The notes under the pieces: model-generated
Seen by the model: the letters and a program-made list of their open reading frames with translations, nothing else
Databases searched by the model: none
Told to the model about the DNA's origin: nothing
Shown: positions 43,501 to 54,600 of the stretch, one piece after another
Layout of the letters: each line of letters begins with the position of its first letter
Numbering within the stretch: the first letter of the stretch is position 1
From: Bolinopsis microptera
Lineage: Eukaryota > Ctenophora > Tentaculata > Lobata > Bolinopsidae
Assembly: GCF_026151205.1 (NCBI RefSeq)
Contig: NC_087074.1
Location: 682,001 to 746,000, forward strand
Direction of reading: 5' to 3'
Length of the DNA stretch: 64,000 nt
Made by a program: the position numbers and the translations under genes

Positions 43501-46500
43501 GTACGAATTCTCTTTAAACAACTAATATGCAATTTAAACCCCGATAATGAAAAGGACGAATCAGGAGAGCATTCTCCACAAAGGGCAAATAGTACGAATT
43601 CTCTTTAAACAACGAATATTGAAATTGAACCCCGAGAATGAAAATAATGAACCAGGAGAGCATTCTCCCCAAAAGGGCAAATAGTAAGAATTCTCTTTAA
43701 ACAACGAATATGCAATTTGAACCCCGAGAATGAAAAGGACGAATCAGGAGAGCATTCTCCACAAAGGGCAAATAGTACGAATTCTCTTTAAACAACTAAT
43801 ATGCAATTTAAACCCCGAAAATGGGTAATACATCCGGATCCTGATGACATCATGCGGCACTCTCGTGAGTCGTGGCACTATGGCGGCACTCTGGCGGGAT
43901 AGTGCCAACTTTTAATCATATTCGTTCAAAAGCCTAAGACAATCATTATACATTCATCATTATCTTTTTACACTAATAAATAAAAACATTAGCCTTGTTG
44001 AACATTGTTAGTTGCAACTGGTGCAACTCTTCAATCAATCGCTCTATCAGTATTCCAATCGTGATTTACAATCGTGATCTGGTGACGTGTCACATGCTAC
44101 CAGCTTGAGATAACATTCTATTCCGGCAGGATTGTTGCGATAATATTCCTGCAGGATACACTTGAGGTATCACATAGCAATAACAAGTCCCACGTGCAAT
44201 GTTCAGTTGTTCTAGAATCTGGATTGAAATGACGTAGGTATTTAATTAACGTGAGGCGTGTCATGTGAATGCTACGTTGTACCTTGTAATCATGTCACAG
44301 AAGATGTTATATAAGACGAGCTCCTTAGGGATTAGGGAAATAGCATCAGTGATGGTTCACACTTCTCGATCTTTCAAGTACACCAGCTACGAGGATCAGC
44401 TTCCCGTTCCAGATCTCCTCTACGACGCCCGCCTCCCACTCCTTCGCCACCCGGAGCACGGCGGATTTGGCATGCTTACATTCCCACTGGGAAGTGTGGA
44501 CCATCACTGATGCTATTTCCTTAAGGAGCTCGTCTTATATGCCATCTTCTGTGACATGATTGTAAGGTACAACGTAGCATTCACATGACACGCCTCACGT
44601 CAAGTTAATACCAACGTCCGCGTCATACTAATCCAGATTCTAGAACAACTGAACATTGCACGTGGGACTTGTTATTGCTATGTGATACCTCAAGTGTATC
44701 CTGCAGGAATATTATCGCAACAATCCTGCCGGAACGTTATCTCAAGCTGGTAGCATGTGACACAATTGTAAATCACAATTGGAATGCTGATAGAGCGATT
44801 GATTGAAGAGTTGCACCAGTTGCAACTATCAATTTTCAACAAGGCTAATGTTTTTATTTATTAGTGTAAAAAGATAATGATGAAGGTACAATGATTGTCT
44901 TAGGCTTTTGAACGAATATGATTAAAAGTTGGCACTATCCCGCCATAGTGCCGCCATAGTGCCACGACTCACGAGAGTGCCGCCATGGTGTCATCAGGAT
45001 CCGGATGTATGACCCATAGTGCCACCATAGTGCCGCGACAATGCCACGAGAATGCCGCGATGGTGCCATCGGGATTCAGATGTATGACCCAAAATGAAAA
45101 TAATGAATCAGGAGAGCATTCTCTTCGAATAGTCAGGGTGTCCAGTGACATCAGATTTTATAGATTTCATAGATTTTATAGATTTCATAGATTTCATAGA
45201 TTTCATAGATTTCATAGATTTCATAGATTTCATAGATTTCATAGATTTCATAGATTTCATAGATTTCATAGATTTCATAGATTTCATAGATTTCATAGAT
45301 TTCATATATTTCATAGATTTCATAGATTTCATAAATTCCATAGATTTCATTGATTTCATATATCACCTAGACACCCTGAATTTTATCCACAATATATTAT
45401 TTAAGGAAGATGTAATACAATAATGATAGATTGAAGCGGGCAATGTCTCTGTCGATACGAGCTGTTAAATCCACAATTTCGTGTGAATAACCAACAAACT
45501 CTCCCAGGTACGCAAAGTTCAACCAGTTGCAAGCTTATTGGGGGCACGGCACAGTAATCCTCAACCAATCTGGCAACACCTTTCCCATCACTCCAGAATC
45601 TCCTTTCTCCAGATTCAAAAGTGTTGGATACTGCAGACTGCCTTCCACCAAAAACGAGGTTTTGATGTTTTTGGATTTAAATCAAGGAAATACTACCTTG
45701 ATACTACCTTGATTAATTTCCTAGAATTAGAGTTGAAAATTATCATGCCATTTTTATATGATAAAAAAGCAGTTGATATCTAATTTGTAATCTTACCATG
45801 GTTTACCATTAACTAAGCCTATACATCTCAGGATGGTTTGGTGGGTATATTTATTGGCAAGCCGCTTGATGACGTCACCAAGAACCAGACTCAGCTGGTA
45901 GCCTCACTTCACTCCATACTGGGCGGGAAACAAGAACACGTGGTCTGCTGCGACAGTGTCAAGTCAATCAACAATTCCACTACTGAGGTTTGTTTATCAC
46001 CCTTTATTACTGATTGTTAGCCTCCAGCCCCATAATCAGAACACTGGGCCACAAGCCCCATAATCAGAACACTGGGCCACAAGCCCCATAATCAGAACAC
46101 TGGGCCACAAGCCCCTCAGTCCTCACAGCCGTCACTAGAGTTTTAAATCTTAGTTCCGGGCCTAGGTAAAACCCAACGTTCTGGGGACTGATAACCTGTT
46201 ATACTGCAAGATAACCATTATCCCCAGATTGTAATATACGTGCTGCTAAGATCTCCTACTGGGGCCACACAACGCATCCCTGCTACAGACCTAGCTTCCG
46301 TCCTCACCTCACCTAACATAGCCAACCAACTCAAATCTGGAATGTTTGTTACTAATGTCATCAGCAAGGTTTGTAGACTGTAGTTGAGTAAACAAATGAG
46401 TGTAGTCTAGTATTATCCAGGCAATGCTGCTAAACTAATTAAATGTACTTATTGTGTTGCCAATTTGCACTTCAAAAACTGGTTCACTTATAATACAGAA

Positions 46501-49289
46501 ATATTTTGCTTTGTCAAATAAAGGCGAATACCCTGGCCCTACAGACTACAGTATAGATGTTAAACTTAATTATTACATTAGATTTAAAACATTTAAATCC
46601 CACGTTACTTTACCCAGGTAGCGTTCACATCCTCCCAACTGTCCCTCTACCTTGACAAGCCTCCCGTGGGAATCAGCCCTGTCTTATGGGAACAAGCCAA
46701 GCAGGAGAACCCTGACCCTGTTAAACTCATCCCTGTACCTCTGGTAGGGTTCAAGGCCATATCTGAGAGGTTGAGGTTACAGAAGGAACAGAGCGAGGCC
46801 CACTTTGCAAGGGTCGAACTTATAGGTTGGTAAGGTGACGTCATAAGTGTGGTGACGTCATAAGTGTGGTGACGTCATAATCGTGGTGACGTCATATTAA
46901 GGAACGGATCTGTGTCGTAATATTAGTTCTTTAGTTATTACTGTGTTTGTTTATATTAATTGATTGTTCGGTTAATAAAATTTGTTGTTTAAAAAAATAT
47001 CAAGCCTGGTTGTGAAATGTTTCCTTGGTCCAGGAAAAGAAGTAGAGGACATCAGAGCGGTTCAAGCAAACACACTAAGCAGGCTACAACAGCTGAAGAG
47101 AAAACATTCCGAGCTTACCCACAGAGTCCTCCAGGTTACAACTTATTTCCTGCTGTACAAAAATAAATGAAATAAACGAGAAAAGTTTGAAATTTAATTT
47201 TGTCAAATGCAGATTGTTTAAATTTGTTTACTATTTGTGTAAATAAAGAGCTAGACAGGTGCACTGTTACAGGTAATGGTTGATGTGGAGGTACAGAAGA
47301 AAGCAGGATTCTCTCTCCAGCCAGAGGAGGAACATTTGAGAGTGCAGCTAGAGAGTATACAGCAGGAACTCAATGCTCCCAACTTATTTAAGGTACTGTG
47401 CAGCTCTTGTTACATTGAATCAGCTAATTGCTTTCAATATAATAATAAATTACCAAATTGGCAAATTATCAATTAAATTGTTGCAATGAGTCAACTTCTA
47501 GAAAATTGATCATTAGCATATACTTGTTAAAACAGTAGCATGGTTTGCTGTTATCCATCGTTCTTCACAATTCAGTTGTTTTAACAGCTTTCAGCCGAAT
47601 GTGGTGTGATAGTACTATGTGTGATAACATTATGTGTGATAGCATTATGTGTGATAACATTATGTGTGATAGCACTATGTGTGATAACATTATGTGTGAT
47701 AACATTATGTGTGATAACATTATGTGTGATATAATGATTGTGTTTCAGGGAAGACTGAGTGAAATGTTGTCACTAATAAGAATGCAAAGTTTATCTGAGC
47801 CTGGAAACAACAGTTCCACTCAGGTCAGTTTCCTGTATAGCAGTTGCTTTTTTCGCTTTTACTTTCGTCAAAATTTAACTTGATTATTATATTTACACAC
47901 CTTGTGTGCCGAATATAGTTCTGTGATTTTATTTCAGTTGAATTGTTATTATACACTAACAAATTAACGCGACTGCAAATTGCAACGATAAAAATGTTTA
48001 CATTTTTGTTTTATGAACTGTTTCCATTAAATTTAAAAGTGTTGCTCTAACCACATTAACCCCGCTCCAATGTAAAAGTGTTGCTCTAACCACATTAACC
48101 CTGCTCCAATGTAAAAGTGTTGCTCTAACCACATTAACCCCGCTCCAATGTAAAAGTGTTGCTCTAACCACATTAACCCTGCTCTAACCACATTAACCCT
48201 GCTCCAATGTAAAAGTGTTGCTCTAACCACATTAACCCTGCTCCAATGTAAAAGTGTTGCTCTAACCACATTAACCCTGCTCCAATGTAAAAGTGTTGCT
48301 CTAACCACATTAACCCTGCTCCAATGTAAAAGTGTTGCTCTAACCACATTAACCCTGCTCCAATGTAAAAGTGTTGCTCTAACCACATTAACCCTGCTCC
48401 AATGTAAAAGTGTTGCTCTAACCACATTAACCCTGCTCCAATGTAAAAGTGTTGCTCTAACCACATTAACCCTGCTCCAATGTAAAAGTGTTGCTCTAAC
48501 CACATTAACCCTGCTCCAATGTAAAAGTGTTGCTCTAACCACATTAACCCCTGCTCCAATGTAAAAGTGTTGCTCTAACCACATTAACCCTGCTCCAATG
48601 TAAAAGTGTTGCTCTAACCACATTAACCCTGCTCCAATGTAAAAGTGTTGCTCTAACCACATTAACCCTGCTCCAATGTAAAAGTGTTGCTCTAACCACA
48701 TTAACCCTGCTCCAATGTAAAAGTGTTGCTCTAACCACATTAACCCCTGCTCCAATGTAAAAGTGTTGCTCTAACCACATTAACCCTGCTCCAATGTAAA
48801 AGTGTTCCTCTAACCACATTAACCCTGCTCCAATGTAAAATTGTTGCTCTAACCACATTAACCCTGCTCCAATGTAAAAGTGTTGCTCTAACCACATTAA
48901 CCCTGCTCCAATGTAAAAGTGTTGCTCTAACCACATTAACCCTGCTCCAATGTAAAAGTGTTCCTCTAACCACATTAACCCTGCTCCAATGTAAAAGTGT
49001 TGCTCTAACCACATTAACCCTGCTCCAATGTAAAAGTGTTGCTCTAACCACATTAACCCTGCTCCAATGTAAAAGTGTTGCTCTAACCACATTAACCCTG
49101 CTCCAATGTAAAAGTGTTCCTCTAACCACATTAACCCTTGCTCAGATGGACAACGCAGTGCTGGCCAGTATACACTCCCACTTATCAAGACAACAGGACG
49201 GTATAGGCCATCTCCTAGATATTATCAGGGATGATCTCCAGCATCTAGATATTATCAAGCAGGGACTAGCTGAAAAGGTAGCTTCCTAG
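40575..49289 (+). CDS. NUP54: Nucleoporin Nup54 (p54)
   Basis: Central-channel nucleoporin of the Nup62-Nup58-Nup54 complex, which supplies FG repeats for transport. Eleven exons in phase: 40575-40803, 40993-41279, 41644-41786, 45508-45658, 45832-45987, 46228-46368, 46618-46825, 47034-47134, 47273-47392, 47749-47823, 49146-49289 (584 codons; human 507). Exons 1-3 encode a GLFG/SLFG repeat domain with many Thr/Ser spacers and a poly-Gln run (about 164-172). From there the order matches Nup54: LPIICGDERDML, AYWGHG, FSRFKSVGYCRLPS, LVASLHSILGGKQ, PVLWEQAKQENPDPVKLIPV, PLVGFKAISERL, LKRKHSELTHRVLQV, EEHLRVQLESIQQELNAP, GRLSEMLSLIRMQ and a last helix LLDIIRDDLQHLDIIKQGL. The C-terminal part is the coiled-coil bundle that pairs with Nup58 and Nup62. 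Introns 3 and 10 are swollen by satellites and transposons. Confidence 0.96.
41405..41632 (+). repeat. 14-bp minisatellite in NUP54 intron 2
   Basis: About sixteen copies of GTAACCACACCACA lie directly upstream of the exon 3 acceptor, which follows within about 12 bp. Confidence 0.92.
42000..43822 (+). repeat. ~90-bp satellite array in NUP54 intron 3
   Basis: Units contain CCCCGAGAATGAAAAGGACG, AATCAGGAGAGCATTCTCC, AAAGGGCAAATAGTA and GAATTCTCTTTAAACAACGA. A and B variants (GACGAATC versus AATGAACC; ACAAAGGG versus CCAAAAGGG) alternate in a higher-order pattern from 42750. Two transposons (42342-42736 and 43823-45090) are inserted in it, and the array resumes for about 40 bp after the second. 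Confidence 0.92.
42342..42736. mobile_element. G/C-tract-ended element with (ATTTC)n core, 8-bp TSD
   Basis: The left end is ATGG plus a G run, then GTGGGGGGTCACAACACC and AAATAACTC; the right end is the inverse (GTTATTTGGTATTGTGACCC then CCCACC and a C run). Perfect ACGAATAT duplications at 42334-42341 and 42737-42744 interrupt a satellite monomer. The core is about 32 copies of ATTTC (42493-42652). Confidence 0.88.
43823..45090. mobile_element. 1.27-kb foldback element with ~0.5-kb inverted arms
   Basis: Arms at about 43823-44372 and 44490-45015 are inverted copies, clearly over 85% identical by eye, around a loop of about 120 bp. The element starts GGGTAATACATCC and ends GATGTATGACCC; the right end has a second, diverged terminal copy (45016-45090) of TAGTGCC-rich sequence. 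A 5-bp direct repeat AAAAT flanks it at 43818-43822 and 45091-45095, and the interrupted satellite monomer reads continuously across the junction. The loop is GC-rich and unlike the arms. A frame through it (44265-44510) shows no known domain. Confidence 0.85.
45134..45378. mobile_element. Small TIR element with 9-bp minisatellite core
   Basis: CAGGGTGTCCAG at the left and CTAGACACCCTG at the right are inverted, with one mismatch. Between them TAGATTTCA is repeated about 21 times (about 45157-45355). CAGGG-type TIRs are common in hAT elements, but I found no flanking duplication, so the class is uncertain. Confidence 0.6.
46036..46112 (+). repeat. 28-bp repeat in NUP54 intron 5
   Basis: Three copies of CCCCATAATCAGAACACTGG followed by GCCACAAG. 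Confidence 0.85.
46833..46894 (+). repeat. Four tandem CRE-like TGACGTCA sites in NUP54 intron 7
   Basis: A 17-bp unit GTGGTGACGTCATAAGT is repeated four times immediately after exon 7. Each unit holds the palindrome TGACGTCA, the consensus site for CREB/ATF factors. Function is not shown by sequence. Confidence 0.75.
47605..47735 (+). repeat. 15-bp minisatellite in NUP54 intron 9
   Basis: About nine copies of TATGTGTGATAACAT / TATGTGTGATAGCAC end just before the exon 10 acceptor. Confidence 0.88.
48040..49140 (+). repeat. 39-bp minisatellite abutting NUP54 exon 11 acceptor
   Basis: About 28 copies of a unit containing TGTTGCTCTAACCACATTAA and CCCTGCTCCAATGTAAAAG. The last unit merges into the splice acceptor (TTAACCCTTGCTCAG|ATGGAC). 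Three frames stay open on the minus strand because 39 is divisible by three; these are not genes. Confidence 0.95.
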
Positions 49290-50440
49290 AGCTGTTCGAT
49301 ACGTTTTAGGAGGGTTTTGAGGATTTTTAGATTTTTATTTGAAAGGAGTTAAAATTTCAAAATTGTTTGTATTTTATGAAATGAAATGCAATGAAACAGA
49401 CAGTTTTGAAACAATAAATTAAGCTATGTAACGGAAAGGCTGAGGCTGGCCTCATTTTGATGGGTTGAAAGTATTTATTAATTTTCTAAGTAAAGGGAAC
49501 TTTATGATGTAATGTCCTGAAGTAATCGTTGCAGTGCAATGATTGTTGAGTAGGAATAGTAATGATATTTAATACGTACTTTTCTCTCTGCTCACTGTTG
49601 ATATTATCATCTGCTATGATCCTCCCCTGAACTCTTTATTATGACGTGTACATTGTACATGTTACATTGTACATTGTACATTGTACATTGTACATTGTAC
49701 ATTGTACAGAAATGTCGCCTGATACATGATAAGAGTAAACCAAACGAAACTTAAACCTGATAATCTGATATACAATCCACCCCCAATTAACATCACGAGA
49801 TTTTCATTATTTATTGTTTTAAATTTATATAACTATTTTAATTTTCAAAAGTTAAAGTTTTTGACCATTAAATTTGTAATAATGTTTCCTCAATACTGAT
49901 GCTTTCACTTCAAAATAATATAGATCACGGGTTACAAATTTATTTGAAATCACGGGTTACACATTTATTTGAAATCACGTCATATGTAGGATGATGAAAC
50001 ATGACACTTTGTCTCCAGAACGTTTCCCTGCAAGCACTGTCATTGCATGAAATATAACACTATTTAGTGCTGCATCACATGTCCTCTTTGTTTTTCCGGA
50101 ATTTGCCAAAATTGTGTGCAGTGTTTAATTGACTATTGTTTAATTGACTATTCTTTATTTTTTCGTAATATTTTTCTTAAATTTCCTCTGACATTGTTAA
50201 CCTCTAGATAGATGCCATGTAGAAGCTGACTTGACTCTTTGAACGGTTTCTGACCTCTCTAAAACATCTGTAATCTCAATAACAGTCCACGCCCATTTTC
50301 AGAAAATAACTTACTTATCAAATAACCGAAACCAGACAGTTAATTCAAACTGATTTCTCTGCCGAAAACACCAACTCTTAAAACGGAAACGTACCACTGC
50401 ACATAACCGCGGACATAAAATCAAAATAAGAGCAGCCTAA
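49290..50440. other. Intergenic between NUP54 and the Spinster-like gene
   Basis: No exon seen. A short array of 7-bp ACATTGT units lies at about 49660-49710, and a 26-bp direct duplication around ATCACGGGTTACA(A/C)ATTTAT at about 49925-49978. Confidence 0.5.
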
Positions 50441-50444
50441 GATC

Positions 50445-51636
50445 ATGCCATCTGATGACTCAGTGGGCGTGCAGGTGGTTGGTACCTACAGAGTGGGGAT
50501 GAGACAGATCCTGCCAATATGGATTCTTTTCTTCATCAACCTCTTCAACTACATCGACCGATACATCGTCTCTGGTTTGTTTTCACTAGCAGGATATATA
50601 TAGTAACATGCCTCAGCTTTCATATTTGTAGAGTTGCACGACTGTGACTGTTTGACTGATATATCAAATATCAATAATTATATTTATAATGTTTGTAGCA
50701 ACTCCATTCCGATTGCCAGCCACCATCTCGATAAAGCTATTAACCATTCTCCTTTCAGGGACACTCGAAAAGTTATTGGACGATTTTAATTTGTCGTTTT
50801 CTCAAGGTGGCTTACTGACAACAGCTTTCATCGTATCTTATATGTTTTTGTCACCTGTCTTTGGGTATTTAGGTGGGTATTTCAGACTTGTAATCATTAT
50901 TCGTTTGTGATTTGAGCTGAACCCCTATTATGTAGAGAAGGGTCCCCTCCCTCACTGGTCCCCCCAGCCTCGGCCCCTCCCTCACTCGCCCCCCCCCCTC
51001 CCTCACGGCTCACTGGCCCCCTCCTCACTGGCCCCCTCCCTCACCGTTAAATCTTGTAATTAGATACTTGCTTATATTTTCCGTTATAATAAGACAACTT
51101 TAGCTGGTATGATTTTGTCAATGTAAACTTAAACTATAAAATTTTAGGTGATCGTTACAACAGGCCGAGGCTCATCGCTACTGGTCTTGTCATCTGGGCT
51201 GCCTCCACTTTTATGTGCTCTTTTGCACAAACGGTAATATAAGATATTTTGTTTTAGAATAATTCTCGATACCAGTTTTCTTGTTCTTCTATTGTATTCT
51301 TATGATATGGAACTGCAAAATTAAAATGTAATTTTAGAAGATGCCTATTCGTCTGATAGATTCATTGAAATTGGCCTGATCACGTGACCATTGTGACATA
51401 AAACCACTTGATTTGTTCTATTTTACTTGGAATGATTCTAAATACGAGCATCACAAGGTAGGTAACAACTGCTACATTTCAGTACTGGCAGTTGTTAGTG
51501 CTGCGTGGGATAGTGGGTATAGGAGAGGCTTCGTACGCGGCTCTAGCCCCGCCCATCATAGCGGACATTATCCCCGCTGCTCAGAGAACCTTCTACCTGT
51601 CCTTCTTCTTCATCGGTACTCCTGTTGGTAAGTACA

Positions 51637-51675
<39 letters not shown>

Positions 51676-54600
51676 ACACACTACACGGGGGGGGGGGGGG
51701 GGTACACACTACACACTACACGGGGGGGGGTACACACTACACACTACACGGGGGGGGGGGGTACACACTACACACTACACGGGGGGGGGTACACACTACA
51801 CACTACACGGGGGGGGGGGGGGGGTACACACTACACACTACACGGGGGGGGGGGGTACACACTACACACTACACGGGGGGGGGTACACACTACACACTAC
51901 ACGGGGGGGGGGGGTACACACTACACGGGGGGGGGGTACACACTACACACTACACGGGGGGGGGTACACACTACACACTACACGGGGGGGGGGGGTACAC
52001 ACTACACGGGGGGGGGGGGGGGGGGGGGGTACACACTACACACTACACGGGGGGGCGGGGGTACACACTACACGGGGGGGGGGGGGGTACACACTACACG
52101 GGGGGGGGGGTACACACTACACACTACACGGGGGGGCGGGGGTACACACTACACGGGGGGGCGGGGGTACACACTACACGGGGGGGGGGGGGGGGGTACA
52201 CACTACACACTACACGGGGGGGGGGGGGGGGTACACACTACACGGGGGGGCGGGGGTACACACTACACGGGGGGGGGGGGGGGGTACACACTACACGGGG
52301 GGGGGGGGTACACACTACACGGGGGGGGGGGGTACACACTACACGGGGGGGGGGGGTACACACTACACGGGGGGGGGTACACACTACACACTACACGGGG
52401 GGGGGGGGGGGTACACACTACACACTACACGGGGGGGCGGGGGTACACACTACACGGGGGGGCGGGGGTACACACTACACGGGGGGGGGGGGGGGGGTAC
52501 ACACTACACACTACACGGGGGGGGGGGGGGTTCACTTCATCTCCATTTGCTGTACAGGTATTACTTGCCCGCTGCTGACTGCTCCTGCTTCTTGTATGGG
52601 TCCATCGGTTTGCATCCTTGATAAGCGACACAGATGATCAGTTATTTCCTGATTTAGATTGAAAAATCTGATATGAGAGACTTGTCGCTTGCCGTTGGGC
52701 GTTATAATTAAAAGTATCGAATCCGAAAATTGGGTAAAAATTACACAGCACTCTGACTCCTCTCTTTTGGTATCACTGTATCACCTTAATAACACTGTAT
52801 ATTATACACTGTATACTGTATAGTGTATAGTGTATACTGTATAGTGTATATTATATAGGGGGCACAGCTCCTACCATAGATTCAAAATAGAGATTAAAGA
52901 TTCAATTTAAAAGATTAAAAATTCAAATCAAAAAGATCGTAAAACCCAATTTGGCAATGTACTCCAGATCTTCATGCCACTGGGGTTGTTATGGTAACTG
53001 GTCAGGGTCAAAATAAGAGTTGGGCTAGTTTTGCGGTTTGGGTTATAGTATATATATAATATATTATATATAATATTATATATAATATGTATAATATGGA
53101 ATCAGCTTCCTTATCAATTGAGAACATTGACCGATATTGTCTTGTTTAAAAAGAGACTCATCTCTTTGAAAAAGTGTTCATATAAGTATCATATAATATC
53201 TTTCTCATACAAACCATACTTCATAAAATTCAAAGTTCTTATGTACATGTTCATGAGTCGCTTTAGATGGCTTGAACCGAATCTTTGGATTTTGAGTTCT
53301 TTTTGGCTATAAAGCGATGTATAAATTTCTAGTTATTATTATTATTATCATATACCATTATATTACTATTAGTTCTACTAGCGACTCAAGCTAAGTATAA
53401 CTTGACCTCCTATTTCGTGTATAAATCTCTCTCCAATGTTCATAACTTGTCAGTTTACAGTTCTTTGACTTACTAAATAAATAGCTAGACGCAAATAAAG
53501 AAAATGCTGTTTCAAAATCTAGATGAAAAGATTTGTCCACTGTTCTGGATTCACATCATTACTTTTTGAACAGCTGCAGCACGGATTGCTGTCTTCATCA
53601 TTACTTTTTGAACTGCTGCAGCACGGATTGCTGTCTTCTTTGTCTACTGTTCTGGATTCACATCATTACTTTTTGAACTGCTGCAGCACGGATTGCTGTC
53701 TTCATCATTACTTTTTGAACTGCTGCAGCACGGATTGCTGTCTCCTAAGTCGCCTGACTCTTGCATCAAATTTATCTTGAGTAGATCCCGGTGGCTTTGA
53801 AGCTGATGTTGGTCTCGTTTTAGCTGCACACTTGCAGCACTCCTCTGCTACATCTGGAAAATCAAGCTGGAACCTTCCACAAACCGCACTAATAATCTTG
53901 TCTCGTTCATCTTGATCTGCTGCCTGAGTCTTCTTGGATGTTTTACGCTGTTCCTTCTTTAGCTTCCTCCGGAACCAAATAACCAAGGGGAGGAGAATGG
54001 CGGAAAAGGGAATGAAGAAAGGCTGTGTTTCGCTGTACTCCTGGAAGAAGATTAATTATTCGAATTTAAACAAAATATGACTCTCTTGTTCGAGGTTTGA
54101 TTGATAGAAGCAAATATTTGTTTAACTTATTAATATCCTAACTTAATTATAGACATTTAAGCCTAAGAAATGTCGAAGACCTTTTTAATTTAGTTTAAAC
54201 TTAGGGATTTTGCTTTTAAAAAGTTAAAAGGAACAAATGACCCGCACTTGCTGTTATTTGTTTAACAGGTTGGATTCGTTTTGACTTATAATGTTTCCTA
54301 AATTTTAGAGCAGAGCAAAGTTATTATATTGTCTCATTATCTGGAAATTAAGATTCTGGAAATCCTGAGCTATTTATTCCGACGAACCTTAAGCAACTCG
54401 CTCCTGGCATACTTCCACTCAACATCACAGTTATCTTGGATCCTGTCGAAGGTACTGCTGAGAATTCCAATAAGCATGTTGAGCAGCAGTACGCAGGAAA
54501 GCAAGATATAGAGAACCAAGATAACGTTGACAAAATTTATTGTTGACGGATCGAATGGCTTTGTCACCTTCTGAAAATATATTGAATTATAATGATATGA

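Noticed and set aside
44265-44510. 81-codon frame across the foldback loop
   Set aside because: Mostly within the inverted arms; kept only as an oddity of the loop, not as a gene.
45134-45378. A hAT target duplication at the CAGGGTGTC element
   Set aside because: The flanking eight bases (CGAATAGT and AATTTTAT) do not match; the element is kept with lower confidence and no TSD claim.
8556-49140. Regular arrays as possible CRISPR loci
   Set aside because: Units are contiguous with no unique spacers, and the genes are eukaryotic.
48033-49188. Overlapping minus-strand frames of 13-residue repeats (up to 240 codons)
   Set aside because: Translation of the 39-bp intronic minisatellite; three frames are equally open.
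51492-52637. Two frames of 317-381 codons rich in Gly and His-Tyr-Thr
   Set aside because: G-run array in an intron; only the first ~45 codons of one frame are real (Spinster exon 4).
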